Positions 17,242-26,933 of a DNA stretch of 64,000 bases are shown here, piece after piece; within the stretch, counting starts at the first letter, position 1, and the number at the start of each line of letters is the position of its first letter. The notes under the pieces were generated by a model. It saw only the letters and a list, made by a program, of their open reading frames with translations, made no database searches and had not been told where the DNA came from. The DNA comes from Streptomyces varsoviensis (GTDB taxonomy: Bacteria; Actinomycetota; Actinomycetes; Streptomycetales; Streptomycetaceae). The stretch is from contig NZ_JOBF01000006.1 of the NCBI RefSeq assembly GCF_000718635.1, forward strand, positions 1 to 64,000, given 5' to 3'. Both the position numbers and the translations under genes were made by a program.

Positions 17242-18252
17242 TCACCCGGCGGGCAGCCGGTCCAGCCGCCGCAGGATGACGCCCTCGCGCAGCGCCCACG
17301 GGCAGATCTCCAGCTCCGCCACCCCGAATAGATCCATCGCACCCTCCGCGACCAGCGCGCCGGCCAGCAGTTGGGGCGCCCGGTCGGCGGAGACTCCGGG
17401 CAGTTGGGCGCGGTCCGCGTGGGTCATCGCGGCGAGCCGGGGCACCCATTCCTCCAGCGCCGCGCGGGAGAGCGAGCGCTGCGCGTACACGCCCTCCGCG
17501 GACCGCGCCGCGCCCGCGATCCGCGCGAGCTGCTTGAAGGTCTTGGAGGTCCCGACGATGTGGTCGGGCGCGCTGTGCCGGGCGAAGTCGCCGACGATGC
17601 GGGCTATCTCGGCCCGTACGTGCCGGCGCAGCGCCCGTACGGCCGCGGGGTCCGGCGGGTCGCCGGGCAGCCAGCCGGCCGTGAGGCGGCCCGCGCCGAG
17701 CGGCAGGGAGGCGGCCACGTCCGGGGTCTCGTCCATGCCGTAGGCAATTTCGAGGGAGCCGCCGCCGATGTCGAGGAGCAGCAGCTTCCCGGCCGACCAG
17801 CCGAACCAGCGGCGGGCGGCGAGGAAGGTGAGCCGCGCCTCCTCGGGGCCGGACAGGACGGACAGGGCGACGCCGGTGGCCTGGTGGACGCGGGCCAGGA
17901 CGGCGTCCGCGTTGGCGGCCTCGCGGACGGCGGAGGTGGCGAACGGGAGGACGTCCTCGCACCCCTTGTCCTCGGCGGCCTGGAGCGCGTCGCGGATGAC
18001 GTCGATGAGGCGGTCGATGCCGGCTTCGCTGATCGCGCCGCCGGTGCCGACGCCGGTGCTGCCGCCGTTCTTGTCGGAGGCGAGGCCGGGGCCGTCGCCG
18101 TTCCCCCGCTCCCCGGCGTCCTTCTCCAGCAGCTCGGCGAGGCGAAGGTCCGCCTTGTGGGAGTGGGCGGGCAGCGGGCGCGCGCCGGGGTGCGCGTCCA
18201 CCACCAGCAGATGGACGGTATTCGAACCCACATCGAGGACACCGAGTCTCAT
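17242..18252 (-). CDS. Ppx/GppA-family phosphatase
   Basis: Exopolyphosphatase / pppGpp phosphohydrolase family member of 336 residues in the ASKHA fold. The phosphate-1 loop is [16 protein letters not shown] (residues 3-18) and the phosphate-2 loop [15 protein letters not shown] (about 155-169). Conserved middle motifs are ATSAVREA and [14 protein letters not shown] Gly/Asn-rich insertion ([21 protein letters not shown], about residues 46-68) is unusual. The short form lacks the C-terminal HD-like domain of E. coli Ppx. Whether it acts on polyphosphate or pppGpp cannot be told. It is first in the transcript with the sugar isomerase and TetR genes. Confidence 0.92.
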   Translation of the reverse strand: MRLGVLDVGSNTVHLLVVDAHPGARPLPAHSHKADLRLAELLEKDAGERGNGDGPGLASDKNGGSTGVGTGGAISEAGIDRLIDVIRDALQAAEDKGCEDVLPFATSAVREAANADAVLARVHQATGVALSVLSGPEEARLTFLAARRWFGWSAGKLLLLDIGGGSLEIAYGMDETPDVAASLPLGAGRLTAGWLPGDPPDPAAVRALRRHVRAEIARIVGDFARHSAPDHIVGTSKTFKQLARIAGAARSAEGVYAQRSLSRAALEEWVPRLAAMTHADRAQLPGVSADRAPQLLAGALVAEGAMDLFGVAELEICPWALREGVILRRLDRLPAG

Positions 18253-18297
18253 GGACGGAACGCTACTGCGGGCCCGCACGGCGCATAGGCTTGCGGG

Positions 18298-19122
18298 GTG
18301 GCAAAGACGAAAAAGGCGAAGCGGGACAAAGAAGTGAAGAAGACGGCGAAGGCAACGAAGACGGCTCAGCCGCAGCCGTCCGACGAGGTCGGCGGCCTGG
18401 ACTTCGCCCGCGCCTGGGTCGAGTTCCCCGACCCGGCCGACGACGAACAGGTCTTCCGCTGCGACCTGACGTGGCTGACGTCACGCTGGACCTGCATCTT
18501 CGGGCAGGGCTGCCAGGGCATCCAGGCGGGCCGCGCGGACGACGGCTGCTGCACGCTGGGCGCGCACTTCTCCGACGAGGACGACGAGCAGCGCGTCGCG
18601 CTCCACGTGGACCGGCTGTCGCCGGACATCTGGCAGTTCCACGACGAGGGCAAGTCCTCGGGCTGGGTCCAGGTCGACGAGGACGGCGAACGGCAGACCC
18701 GCCGGTACGAGGGGTCGTGCATCTTCCAGAACCGTCCGGGCTTCCCGGGCGGCGCGGGCTGCTCGCTGCACATCCTCGCGCTGCGCGAGGGCCGCGAGCC
18801 GCTGGAGACCAAGCCGGACGTCTGCTGGCAGCTCCCGGTGCGGCGCACGTACGACTGGATCGACCGCCCGGACGAGACGCGGGTGCTCCAGGTCACGATC
18901 GGCGAGTACGACCGCCGCGGCTGGGGCCCCGGCGGCCACGACCTGCACTGGTGGTGCACCTCGGCGACGTCCGCGCACGGCGCGGGCAAGCCGGTGTACG
19001 TCTCGTACGCGCCCGAGCTGACGGAGCTGATGGGCGAGGCGGCATACGAGCGGCTGGTCGAACTGTGCGAGGCCCGGCTCGCGTCCCAGTTGCCGATGGT
19101 GGCCCCCCACCCGGCCGACTGA
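18298..19122 (+). CDS. Conserved-looking Cys/Trp-rich protein, unknown function
   Basis: The 274-residue product starts at GTG with a strongly basic tail ([22 protein letters not shown]) followed by a compact soluble domain rich in Cys, Trp and Asp. The spacing of FGQGCQ...DDGCCTLG (about residues 65-85) recalls the CxxxC...CC arrangement of YkgJ-type zinc/iron-chelating proteins, but the match is only partial. Other conserved-looking blocks are [28 protein letters not shown] and DLHWWCTSA. The gene is divergent from the Ppx/GppA gene, 45 bases apart. A metal-binding role is inference. Confidence 0.8.
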   Translation: MAKTKKAKRDKEVKKTAKATKTAQPQPSDEVGGLDFARAWVEFPDPADDEQVFRCDLTWLTSRWTCIFGQGCQGIQAGRADDGCCTLGAHFSDEDDEQRVALHVDRLSPDIWQFHDEGKSSGWVQVDEDGERQTRRYEGSCIFQNRPGFPGGAGCSLHILALREGREPLETKPDVCWQLPVRRTYDWIDRPDETRVLQVTIGEYDRRGWGPGGHDLHWWCTSATSAHGAGKPVYVSYAPELTELMGEAAYERLVELCEARLASQLPMVAPHPAD

Positions 19123-19329
19123 CGAAGCCCGGCGGGCGACGCTTCAGCAGAACAGCCGCGGGAGGCGCGACGCGGCCAGGCCGCCGCGAACGAGCGCGCC
19201 GTGAGAGCGCCACCGCTGGGCACGCTCCGACCGGATCCCGTCCGGGCGTACGGACCGCGCCGCCGGACACACGCTGACGGAGGCGGAGAGATCACCGGCC
19301 GCATTCGACGGCCGTACGGGCGCCGCCGC

Positions 19330-19800
19330 CGGACGCATTCCGATGGACGCATTCCGATGGACGTACGGGCGCCACCGCCGGGCCAGCCCTGCCGGGCGTA
19401 CGGCGTACCAGCGGGGCCTCGCGGCGCGCGACGGCCGTACGGACGTATGGACGTGCTGCCGGGCCCACTCCGAGGACTCACGGATGCCGCCGTCCGGCGA
19501 GCCCCGCCGGACGTACGGGCGTACCGCCGGCCTTCGCGGCAAGCAGCGCTCGACGGCCGTACGCACGCGTGAACGCGCCCCCGGGCCCACTCCGAGGACT
19601 CACGGGCACCGCCGTCCGGCAAGCCCCGCCGGGCCTACGGGCGTATCGCCGGCCTTCGCGGCAAGCAGCGCTCGACGGCCGTACGCACGCGTGAACGCGC
19701 CCCCGGGCCCACTCCGAGAACTCACGGGCGCCGCCGCCCGACAAGCCCCGCCGGGCCTGTGGGCGTATCGCCGGCCTGCGCGACATACGGGCTTCCCGTC
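19330..19800. repeat. 122-bp tandem repeat, three good copies plus one degenerate
   Basis: The marker GGGCCCACTCCGAG begins at 19461, 19583 and 19705, exactly 122 bases apart. Other shared parts are GCCCCGCCGG(A/G)C, GCCGGCCTTCGCGGC and AGCGCTCGACGGCCGTACG. A more diverged unit precedes them (about 19335-19440). Because 122 is not a multiple of three, reading frames change between copies, so the array is not coding. It occupies most of the 19123-19828 gap, in which I find no gene. Confidence 0.86.
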
Positions 19801-19828
19801 GGCACCAGCCCTCCCGCCCCCAGCCCCC

Positions 19829-21928
19829 TCAGCCGCCCTGCGAAGGCGTCGCCGTCGGGGCCGTGGGCGAGGGGGTCGGGGTCGGTGGGGTGGGGGTCGG
19901 GGAGGGCGGGGTGGGCGTCGGGGACGGGGAGCGGCCCTGGCCTTCGAGGTTGATCACCGCGCCCGCCGGCGCCACCGCGATCTTGGCCCGCCAGGGCCGG
20001 TCGGGCTCCCGCTCGTGGTCCACGGAGACCGTGACCGTGACGGACTGCCCCGGCTCCAGCGAGCCGGACGACGCGCTGAGGCGCAGCCAGGGAGCGTCGG
20101 CCGAGGCCGACCACCGCACGGCGCGCCCGCCGCTGGCCGTGAGCGTCACGGCCGTAGCGTCCCCGCTCGGCTGCGCGTCGACCGTGAGCCGCCCGGGACC
20201 CGGTACGGGGCCGGGGCGGCCCGGTGCCGGGCCGTCGCCCGGGCGGCGGGCGCCGCTCTCGCCGTCCGCCGGCTCGCCCGTGCGCTCCCCGCCGCCGGCC
20301 CGGCTGCCCGGCACATGGCTCGCGTCGCCTGGCAGCGGCCTCCCGTCCGTGCCGGTCACCTCCACCGTCACGCTCGGCGACGGCCTGCCCGCCGGGTAGC
20401 GCGGCACGACGCGGTCGTTGCGTACGTTGCCCGTCTGCTCGTACGGGTGCCCGTCGAGCCCGTCCGACGAACGGGCCGTCACGGACGCCCCGCCGTCCTG
20501 CCCCTCCCCCGTCTCCGGCGCGCCGCGGTAGGCGGCCCACAGGGCGAGCACGGGCGCGGCCACCACCGTCGCGACGACCGTCGTCGTGACGGCGCGGTTG
20601 CGCAGTCGGCGGCGGCGGGCGGCGCGGTCCTTCGGCGCCATGGGGAAGCCGCTCCGGTCGAAGCGGGGCCCGGCCGACGTGGTGCCGCGCGCCGGGCGCG
20701 CCCGCAGCGCGAGCTGCATGGCGGCGTGCGCCGCCGGACGCGGCGCCTCCAGTACGGGCAGGGCGGCGGCGGGGGCGACCGTGCCGGGCCAGGGGCCGCC
20801 CGCGGTGGCCCGCTCGGCGGTGCGGCGGCAGTCCGCGCACTCGTCGACATGGCGCACCAGTTCGCCGCGGAGCGCCGTACCGAGGAGCATCTGGGTGTCC
20901 TCGGCGAGGCGGGCGACGACGCGGCAGTCGCCCAGCTCGACGACGGCGAGGGCGGTACGGGTCCGCTCCACCTCGCACGCGGCGGCGGAGAGCAGGGCCC
21001 GCGCCGCGCCCTGTTCCAAGCGCAGTACGGTCGCGACCTCGGCCGGGGAGAGCCGGTGGCGCACGGCGAGCTCCAGCGCCTCGCGCTGCTCGGAGGTGGT
21101 GCCGGCGGCCTCGGGCCAGGCGAGCCGGGCGAGTTCGCGCTGCCACTGTTCGGGGGCGGGGGCGGGGGCCGCGGGGCTCGTGGCGTTCGTGGCGCCCGCC
21201 GCACTCGGCTTGTGGCCGTCGTGGCCGGAGAGGTCGGAGGGGCCGGAGGCGCCGGGGTGTTCGCCGCCTCCGGCGTTGAGTTCGGCGAGCTTGCGCAGGC
21301 AGGTCCAGCGGACGAGCGCGTACAGCCAGGAGCGGCGCAGCCCTTCGCCGTCGGGGCAGCGGTCGGCGCGGCGCTCGGCGAGGGCGAGCACCTCGCCGAG
21401 CACGGCGGTCGCCGCGTCGTGCTCGCACAGTACGGACAGGCAGTAGGTGAACAGCCCGTCCAGGTAGGGCTCGTACCGCTCGGGCGGCGCCTTCACCGGC
21501 TGGGGCTGCTGTGACCGCTGGATCTCTTGCGACTGCCGGCCCTCTTGCGATTGCTGGATCTCTTGCGACTGCTGGATCTCTTGCGACTGCTGCGACTGTT
21601 GCGAGGACCGGGCCGGCCGGGACGACTCGGACGGCCGGGACGACTCGGACGGCCGGGGCGACTCGGACGGCTGGGGCGGCACCGACACCGACTGCGACGC
21701 CCACCGCGGCTGCGACAGCGTCGGCCACACCGACCGCGGCTGCGACAGTGGCCGCGATGGCGATGGCGACGGCGACTGCGACAGCGACGGCGGAAGCTCA
21801 TGGGGCAGAGGGGCCTCAGTGGGCCGAGGGGGCTGCGACGGCTGGGGCTCTTGAGGCAATTGGGGTGCACGACGCCGCGCCCGGTGTGCGCCGGTGGAGT
21901 GCGTGGGGTGGTCGGGCCTGCTGCTCAT
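19829..21928 (-). CDS. Membrane protein fusing sigma-like helices, zinc finger and BACON domain
   Basis: The 699-residue product has an unusual order of parts. Residues 1-150 are Pro/Ser/Gln-rich with tandem SQEIQQ units. Residues about 150-215 (YEPYLDGLFTYCLSVLCEHD, WLYALVRWTCLRKLAEL) resemble sigma-70 region 2 helices. Residues about 285-345 (EALELAVRHRLSPAEVATVL) resemble a region 4 HTH. HVDECADC (about 385-392) is the H-x3-C-x2-C signature of anti-sigma zinc fingers. A membrane helix lies at about 470-490, then an outer region with a BACON-like beta domain (about 595-675, APWLRLSASSGSLEPGQSVT) and a Pro/Thr tail. So a cytoplasmic ECF-like part is tied to an external sensor or adhesin-like module. 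Whether the sigma-like part still binds RNA polymerase is unknown. The start is the second codon of a GTG-ATG pair. Confidence 0.85.
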   Translation of the reverse strand: MSSRPDHPTHSTGAHRARRRAPQLPQEPQPSQPPRPTEAPLPHELPPSLSQSPSPSPSRPLSQPRSVWPTLSQPRWASQSVSVPPQPSESPRPSESSRPSESSRPARSSQQSQQSQEIQQSQEIQQSQEGRQSQEIQRSQQPQPVKAPPERYEPYLDGLFTYCLSVLCEHDAATAVLGEVLALAERRADRCPDGEGLRRSWLYALVRWTCLRKLAELNAGGGEHPGASGPSDLSGHDGHKPSAAGATNATSPAAPAPAPEQWQRELARLAWPEAAGTTSEQREALELAVRHRLSPAEVATVLRLEQGAARALLSAAACEVERTRTALAVVELGDCRVVARLAEDTQMLLGTALRGELVRHVDECADCRRTAERATAGGPWPGTVAPAAALPVLEAPRPAAHAAMQLALRARPARGTTSAGPRFDRSGFPMAPKDRAARRRRLRNRAVTTTVVATVVAAPVLALWAAYRGAPETGEGQDGGASVTARSSDGLDGHPYEQTGNVRNDRVVPRYPAGRPSPSVTVEVTGTDGRPLPGDASHVPGSRAGGGERTGEPADGESGARRPGDGPAPGRPGPVPGPGRLTVDAQPSGDATAVTLTASGGRAVRWSASADAPWLRLSASSGSLEPGQSVTVTVSVDHEREPDRPWRAKIAVAPAGAVINLEGQGRSPSPTPTPPSPTPTPPTPTPSPTAPTATPSQGG

Positions 21929-22087
21929 CACCCGGAGACGGTAGAAGGATGATGCAGATCACCTCGCGCCTCTTGCGCCCTTTTAACCCTTACGGGTGAC
22001 CATCTCCCTCAAAAGGGGACACGAGCCTGACGTTCCGTGATCGCCGGTCCGCCGCCGTTGTCAGTGGCTCGCGCTAGCGTTACCGGC

Positions 22088-23500
22088 ATGGCAACCCGTA
22101 AAGCGTCCGCCAAGGACCGCCCCTCCTACCGCTGCACCGAGTGCGGCTGGACCACCGCCAAGTGGCTCGGCCGCTGCCCGGAGTGCCAGGCGTGGGGCAC
22201 GGTCGACGAGTTCGGCGGCGCCCCCGCGGTCCGTACGACGGCGCCCGGCAGGGTCACCACCGCCGCCCTGCCGATCGGCCAAGTGGACGGGCGCACGGCC
22301 ACCGCGCGCTCCACCGGCGTCGATGAGCTGGACCGGGTGCTGGGCGGCGGCCTCGTACCGGGCGCGGTCGTGCTGCTCGCGGGCGAGCCGGGCGTCGGCA
22401 AGTCGACGCTCCTGCTGGACGTGGCGGCGAAGGCGTCCTCCGACGACCACCGCACGCTCTATGTGACGGGCGAGGAGTCGGCCAGCCAGGTCCGGCTGCG
22501 CGCCGACCGCATCAACGCCCTCTCCGACCACCTCTATCTCGCGGCCGAGACCGATCTGTCGGCGGTCCTCGGCCACCTCGACACGGTCAAGCCCTCCCTC
22601 CTGGTCCTGGACTCCGTGCAGACCGTGGCGTCCTCCGAGATCGACGGGGCACCGGGCGGCATGGCGCAGGTCCGCGAGGTGGCGGGGGCCCTGATCCGCG
22701 CCTCCAAGGAGCGCGGCATGGCCACGCTCCTGGTCGGCCATGTCACCAAGGACGGCGCGATCGCCGGCCCCCGGCTGCTCGAACACCTCGTGGACGTCGT
22801 CCTCAGCTTCGAGGGCGACCGCCACGCCCGGCTGCGCCTGGTGCGCGGCGTCAAGAACCGCTACGGCGCGACGGACGAGGTCGGCTGCTTCGAGCTGCAC
22901 GACGAGGGCATCACGGGGCTCGCCGACCCCTCCGGCCTCTTCCTGACCCGCCGCGCCGAGCCCGTGCCCGGCACCTGTCTGACCGTCACCCTGGAGGGCC
23001 GCCGCCCCCTGGTCGCCGAGGTTCAGGCGCTCACGGTCGACTCGCAGATCCCGTCCCCCCGCCGCACCACCTCCGGTCTGGAGACCTCCCGCGTCTCGAT
23101 GATGCTCGCCGTGCTCGAACAGCGCGGCCGGATCAGCGCGCTCGGCAAGCGGGACATCTACAGCGCCACGGTCGGCGGCGTGAAGCTCTCCGAGCCGGCC
23201 GCCGACCTCGCCGTCGCGCTGGCCCTGGCCAGCGCGGCGAGCGACACCCCGCTGCCGCAGAACCTCGTGGCGGTCGGCGAGGTGGGGCTCGCGGGCGAGG
23301 TCAGGAGGGTCACGGGCGTGCAGCGGCGGCTCGCCGAGGCGGCGCGGCTCGGCTTCACCCACGCCCTGGTGCCGGGCGATCCGGGGAAGATTCCCAGCGG
23401 GATGCGGGTCCTGGAGGTCGCGGACATAGGGGACGCGCTCCGGGTGCTGCCGAGGCGCGTACGCCGGGAGGCCCCACAGGAGGCGGACGAGCGCCGGTAG
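22088..23500 (+). CDS. radA: DNA repair protein RadA
   Basis: RecA-like ATPase that promotes branch migration during recombination. The 470-residue product has the N-terminal C4 zinc finger (CTECGWTT...GRCPECQAWG, residues 15-35), Walker A GEPGVGKS (about 100), the RadA-specific KNRYG motif (KNRYGATDEVG, about 257) and a C-terminal Lon-like domain (LPQNLVAVGEVGLAGEVRRV). ATG at 22088 was chosen because the zinc finger follows directly. disA lies 88 bases downstream on the same strand, a pairing common in actinobacteria and Firmicutes. Confidence 0.96.
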   Translation: MATRKASAKDRPSYRCTECGWTTAKWLGRCPECQAWGTVDEFGGAPAVRTTAPGRVTTAALPIGQVDGRTATARSTGVDELDRVLGGGLVPGAVVLLAGEPGVGKSTLLLDVAAKASSDDHRTLYVTGEESASQVRLRADRINALSDHLYLAAETDLSAVLGHLDTVKPSLLVLDSVQTVASSEIDGAPGGMAQVREVAGALIRASKERGMATLLVGHVTKDGAIAGPRLLEHLVDVVLSFEGDRHARLRLVRGVKNRYGATDEVGCFELHDEGITGLADPSGLFLTRRAEPVPGTCLTVTLEGRRPLVAEVQALTVDSQIPSPRRTTSGLETSRVSMMLAVLEQRGRISALGKRDIYSATVGGVKLSEPAADLAVALALASAASDTPLPQNLVAVGEVGLAGEVRRVTGVQRRLAEAARLGFTHALVPGDPGKIPSGMRVLEVADIGDALRVLPRRVRREAPQEADERR

Positions 23501-23588
23501 ACTTTGCCCTGGTCTCGCCCGTACGCCCGCGTGCACGCGCCGGAGGGGCGGCCTGCGGCACCGTTGACCTTGCGACCGGAGGAGTGCA

Positions 23589-24713
23589 GTGGCAGCCAAC
23601 GACCGGGCATCGGGCCCCGGCAGGGCCGGGGGAAGCTCCGGTGCCGACGGTCTGATGCGCGCCTCGCTGAGCGCGGTCGCCCCCGGCACCGCCTTGCGCG
23701 ACGGCCTGGAGCGCATCCTCCGCGGCAACACGGGCGGGCTCATCGTGCTGGGCATGGACAAGACCGTCGAGTCGATGTGCACGGGCGGCTTCGTCCTGGA
23801 CGTCGAGTTCTCGGCGACCCGGCTGCGCGAGCTGTGCAAGCTCGACGGCGGGCTGGTCCTCGACAAGGACATCACCAAGATCGTGCGGGCCGGCGTGCAG
23901 CTCGTGCCGGACGCCTCCATCCCCACCGAGGAGACCGGCACCCGGCACCGCACCGCGCAGCGCGTCTCCATCCAGGCGGGCTTCCCGGTCGTCTCCGTCA
24001 GCCAGTCGATGCGGCTCATCGCGCTGTACGTGGACGGGGAGCGGCGCGTCCTGGAGGAGTCGGCGGCGATCCTCTCCCGCGCCAACCAGGCGCTCGCGAC
24101 CCTGGAGCGCTACAAGCTCCGTCTCGACGAGGTCGCGGGCACGCTCTCGGCCCTGGAGATCGAGGACCTGGTGACGGTCCGCGATGTCACGGCCGTCGCC
24201 CAGCGACTGGAGATGGTGCGCCGCATCGCCACCGAAATCGCCGAGTACGTGGTGGAGTTGGGCACCGACGGGCGGCTCCTCTCGCTCCAGCTCGACGAGT
24301 TGATCGCGGGCGTCGAGCCGGAGCGCGAGCTGGTCGTGCGGGACTACGTTCCGCAGCCCACCGCCAAGCGGACCCGTACGGTCCCGGAGGCGCTGGCCGA
24401 ACTCGACTCGCTCACCCACGCCGAGCTCCTCGAACTGCCCATCGTGGCCCGCGCGCTGGGCTACAGCGGCTCGCCCGAGACCCTCGACTCTGCTGTCTCC
24501 CCGCGCGGCTACCGCCTCCTCGCGAAGGTGCCCCGGCTGCCGAACGCCATCATCGAGCGGCTCGTGGACCACTTCGGCGGCCTCCAGAAGCTGCTCGCCG
24601 CGAGCGTCGACGATCTCCAGACCGTCGACGGCGTCGGCGAGGCGCGGGCCCGCTCGGTCCGGGAGGGCCTCTCGCGGCTGGCGGAGTCCTCGATCCTGGA
24701 GCGCTACGTGTAG
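23589..24713 (+). CDS. disA: DNA-integrity scanning diadenylate cyclase DisA
   Basis: Makes c-di-AMP from two ATP and scans DNA for branched structures. The 374-residue product has the DAC domain (about 25-165) with the RHR motif (119-121 in [10 protein letters not shown]) and the metal motif at 86-88, which reads DGG rather than the usual DGA. Next come the helical spine (about 165-295) and C-terminal HhH DNA-binding motifs ([33 protein letters not shown]). It starts at GTG after GGAGTGCA. A short Gly/Ser-rich N-terminal tail precedes the domain. It shares a transcript direction with radA and ends at a very strong terminator. c-di-AMP in Streptomyces controls potassium uptake and wall hydrolases. 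Confidence 0.97.
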   Translation: MAANDRASGPGRAGGSSGADGLMRASLSAVAPGTALRDGLERILRGNTGGLIVLGMDKTVESMCTGGFVLDVEFSATRLRELCKLDGGLVLDKDITKIVRAGVQLVPDASIPTEETGTRHRTAQRVSIQAGFPVVSVSQSMRLIALYVDGERRVLEESAAILSRANQALATLERYKLRLDEVAGTLSALEIEDLVTVRDVTAVAQRLEMVRRIATEIAEYVVELGTDGRLLSLQLDELIAGVEPERELVVRDYVPQPTAKRTRTVPEALAELDSLTHAELLELPIVARALGYSGSPETLDSAVSPRGYRLLAKVPRLPNAIIERLVDHFGGLQKLLAASVDDLQTVDGVGEARARSVREGLSRLAESSILERYV

Positions 24714-24760
24714 CCGCGGACCGGCTGCGAAACGGCGGCGAAACGGCGGCGAAACGGAAA

Positions 24761-24793
24761 GGCGCCCGGGGAATCGAGGATTCCCCGGGCGCC
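24761..24793 (+). terminator. Strong terminator after disA
   Basis: A perfect 15-bp stem (GGCGCCCGGGGAATC, 24761-24775; complement 24779-24793) with a 3-base loop, preceded by AAA and followed by TT. It lies 47 bases after the disA stop. Confidence 0.92.
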
Positions 24794-24926
24794 TTGTGCA
24801 TGCCGGTCCGGAACGCCAGCCGGTCAGCGGGGCGGCCTGCCGGCGAGCATGCCTGTCAACGGGCGCCCCTGCCGGCGGGCGTGTCTGCCAGCGGGTAGCC
24901 CGTCAACGGGTCAGCCCGTCAGCGGG

Positions 24927-25757
24927 TCAGAACAGCTCGGTGTCGTAGTGGTGTTGCACGATCGTGCCGAGGGACCCGAGCCCCTCGCCGAGGTTCGCGG
25001 CCATCTTCTCCGCCATCTGGGCGGTGACATGGGCGTAGAAATCCCTGTTCAGGGTGAGCGAGCCGGACAGGCCGCGGGGGTCGTCCTCCCACAGCCTGGC
25101 GCGGATCACGGCCTTTCCGCACTGGAAGAACGCCTCGCGCACCTTCACGATCGTCGCGAGGACGGCGGGCTTGCCCTCCGCCCCGAGCCGCTGGAGCAGG
25201 TCGGGGTCGTCGGTGACGAACGCGTCGCCGTTCACCCGGACCGTCTCCCGTACGCCGGGGACGAAGAAGACCATGCCCACGCCCGGGCTGCGGGTGATGT
25301 TCTCGAAGGTGTCGGCGGTGCGGTTGCCCGGCCGGTCGGGAACGGCGAGGGTCCACGGGTCCAGGATGCGCACCGAGCCGGGCGGGTCGCCCTTGGGGCT
25401 GGCGTCCACGGCCCCGGTCTCGTCGACGGTGGCCAGGCAGAAGAAGGTGCTGTGGGCGATGAAGCGGCGCATGAAGTCGCCGATGAACGGCTCCTTCTTC
25501 TCCGCGATGAAGGGCTGCGGTTCGCCGAGGATCTCCCGGACGCGTTCCATGCTGATGGGGGTGTAGTCGTCGGCGGCGGTGCGCTCGGGCGCGGGCCGGC
25601 GGTAGTCCCACATGGCCGGGGCGGTCTCGGTGGCGACGGTGGAGAACGGGTCGTACGTGTCTGTGTCGTCGAAGGCGTCCGGGGTGTCCGGGGTGCCGGG
25701 CGCGGCCGGGGGGTCGACGGTGGCGACGGGGTGCCGGGGGTCGGTGGCCAGGTCCAT
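24927..25757 (-). CDS. PPOX-type flavin-binding protein (MSMEG_1061-like)
   Basis: The 276-residue product has an acidic low-complexity N-terminus (about 1-45) and then a pyridoxamine-phosphate-oxidase-like split barrel: FIGDFMRRFIAHSTFFCLATVDETGAVDASPKGDPPG (here in joined short motifs), VPDRPGNRTADTFENI, VGMVFFVPGVRETVRVNG, FQCGKAVIRARLW. These are the features of the FMN-dependent PPOX-type MSMEG_1061 family. It begins at ATG after AAGGAGC with ideal spacing. It is the second gene after the PDR/VanB reductase (119 bases apart), so the reductase may supply electrons to a flavin reaction; inference only. Confidence 0.86.
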   Translation of the reverse strand: MDLATDPRHPVATVDPPAAPGTPDTPDAFDDTDTYDPFSTVATETAPAMWDYRRPAPERTAADDYTPISMERVREILGEPQPFIAEKKEPFIGDFMRRFIAHSTFFCLATVDETGAVDASPKGDPPGSVRILDPWTLAVPDRPGNRTADTFENITRSPGVGMVFFVPGVRETVRVNGDAFVTDDPDLLQRLGAEGKPAVLATIVKVREAFFQCGKAVIRARLWEDDPRGLSGSLTLNRDFYAHVTAQMAEKMAANLGEGLGSLGTIVQHHYDTELF

Positions 25758-25876
25758 GGGGCGCTCCTTGGCGAATGGGCGGACTAGGCGGTTGAAGGGA
25801 GTTACGGGCCCGGGGCTACGGCCAGTGGCCGAGGCCGAGGCCGAAATCCGGCGACCTGTGGCCGGGCCTGGCCGGG

Positions 25877-26869
25877 TCAGATGTCCAGGACCAACTGCGG
25901 GGTACGGGCGCGGGAGACGCAGATGAACATCCGGTCGCCCTTCTCCCGCTCCTCCTCGGAGAGGATGTCGTCGCGGTGCTCGGGCTCGCCTTCGAGCACC
26001 CGCGTCTCGCAGGTGCCGCACACGCCCTCGCGGCACGAGCTGCGCACCGGGAGTCCGGCGTCGCCGAGCGCGTCGAGGACGCTGCGCTCCGCCGGCACCT
26101 CCACGGTCCGGCCGGACCGCTTGCAGACCACCTCCACCGGGGCGTTGGGCATGGGCGCCTTGGTGCGCGGCCGGAACCGCTCCATGCGCACGGTCCCGCG
26201 GGGCAGGTGCGCCCCGTTGTCCGTCACGGCGTCGAGCATCGGCTCGGGGCCGCAGGCGTAGACGACGGTGCCGGGCGCGGTCTCGTTCAGCAGGTCGGCC
26301 AGCGGAATGTGCCCGGCCCGGTCCGCGGGGTAGAGGCGGACGGAGTCCCGGTGGGGCGCCAGTTCGTCGCGGAAGGCCATGGAGACGGCGTTCTGCCCGC
26401 CGTAGTGGAGCTCCCACTTGGCCCCCGAGTCGATGGCGTGACGCACCATCGGCAGGATCGGGGTGATGCCGATGCCGCCCGCGAGGAACAGGTAGGACTC
26501 GGCCGGCTCGAAGCCGAAGTTGTCGCGGGGGCCGCGAATCCGCAGCGGCTGGCCGGGCCGGAGGAAGGAGTGCACGTACTCCGAGCCGCCGCGGCTCGCG
26601 GGCAGGTGACGCACCGCCACGCGATACGCCGAGAGGTCGTCGGGCGAGCCGCACAGCGAGTACTGCCGGACGATGCCCGTGGGCATCAGCAGCTCCACGT
26701 GGGCGCCGGGCCGCCAGGGCGGCAACGGGCTGCCGTCCGGCCGCGCCAGCAGCACGGAGACGACTCCGGCGGCCTCCCAGCGGAGCTGCCGCACCATCAC
26801 CATGAGTTCCTGGGGTTCGGCCTCCGGAGCCTGTGGTTCAGCGGCGGCGGGCACGGTCTGGGTCGCCAT
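25877..26869 (-). CDS. PDR/VanB-family oxidoreductase (flavin reductase with 2Fe-2S ferredoxin domain)
   Basis: The 330-residue electron-transfer protein has a flavin domain (about 22-115, with RQYSLCGSPDD), an NAD(P) domain (LAGGIGITPILPMVRHA, about 127-143; YACGPEPMLDAV) and a C-terminal plant-type ferredoxin with the cluster ligands in CREGVCGTC and CVSRAR. Such reductases feed Rieske oxygenases or demethylases; no oxygenase is adjacent. A very strong ribosome-binding site (AAGGAGGAGG) precedes the ATG. The gene is divergent from its likely TetR repressor. Confidence 0.94.
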   Translation of the reverse strand: MATQTVPAAAEPQAPEAEPQELMVMVRQLRWEAAGVVSVLLARPDGSPLPPWRPGAHVELLMPTGIVRQYSLCGSPDDLSAYRVAVRHLPASRGGSEYVHSFLRPGQPLRIRGPRDNFGFEPAESYLFLAGGIGITPILPMVRHAIDSGAKWELHYGGQNAVSMAFRDELAPHRDSVRLYPADRAGHIPLADLLNETAPGTVVYACGPEPMLDAVTDNGAHLPRGTVRMERFRPRTKAPMPNAPVEVVCKRSGRTVEVPAERSVLDALGDAGLPVRSSCREGVCGTCETRVLEGEPEHRDDILSEEEREKGDRMFICVSRARTPQLVLDI

Positions 26870-26933
26870 TCCTCCTCCTTCCGACGGGCTCCTCGTGGAC
26901 TGCTTGAGAGAACCAGTAGCGAGTAGCCAGTAA

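Noticed and set aside
19478..19786. Open frame on the minus strand with protein-like repeats
   Set aside because: It arises from the 122-bp array; since 122 is not a multiple of three the frame cannot encode a true repeat protein.
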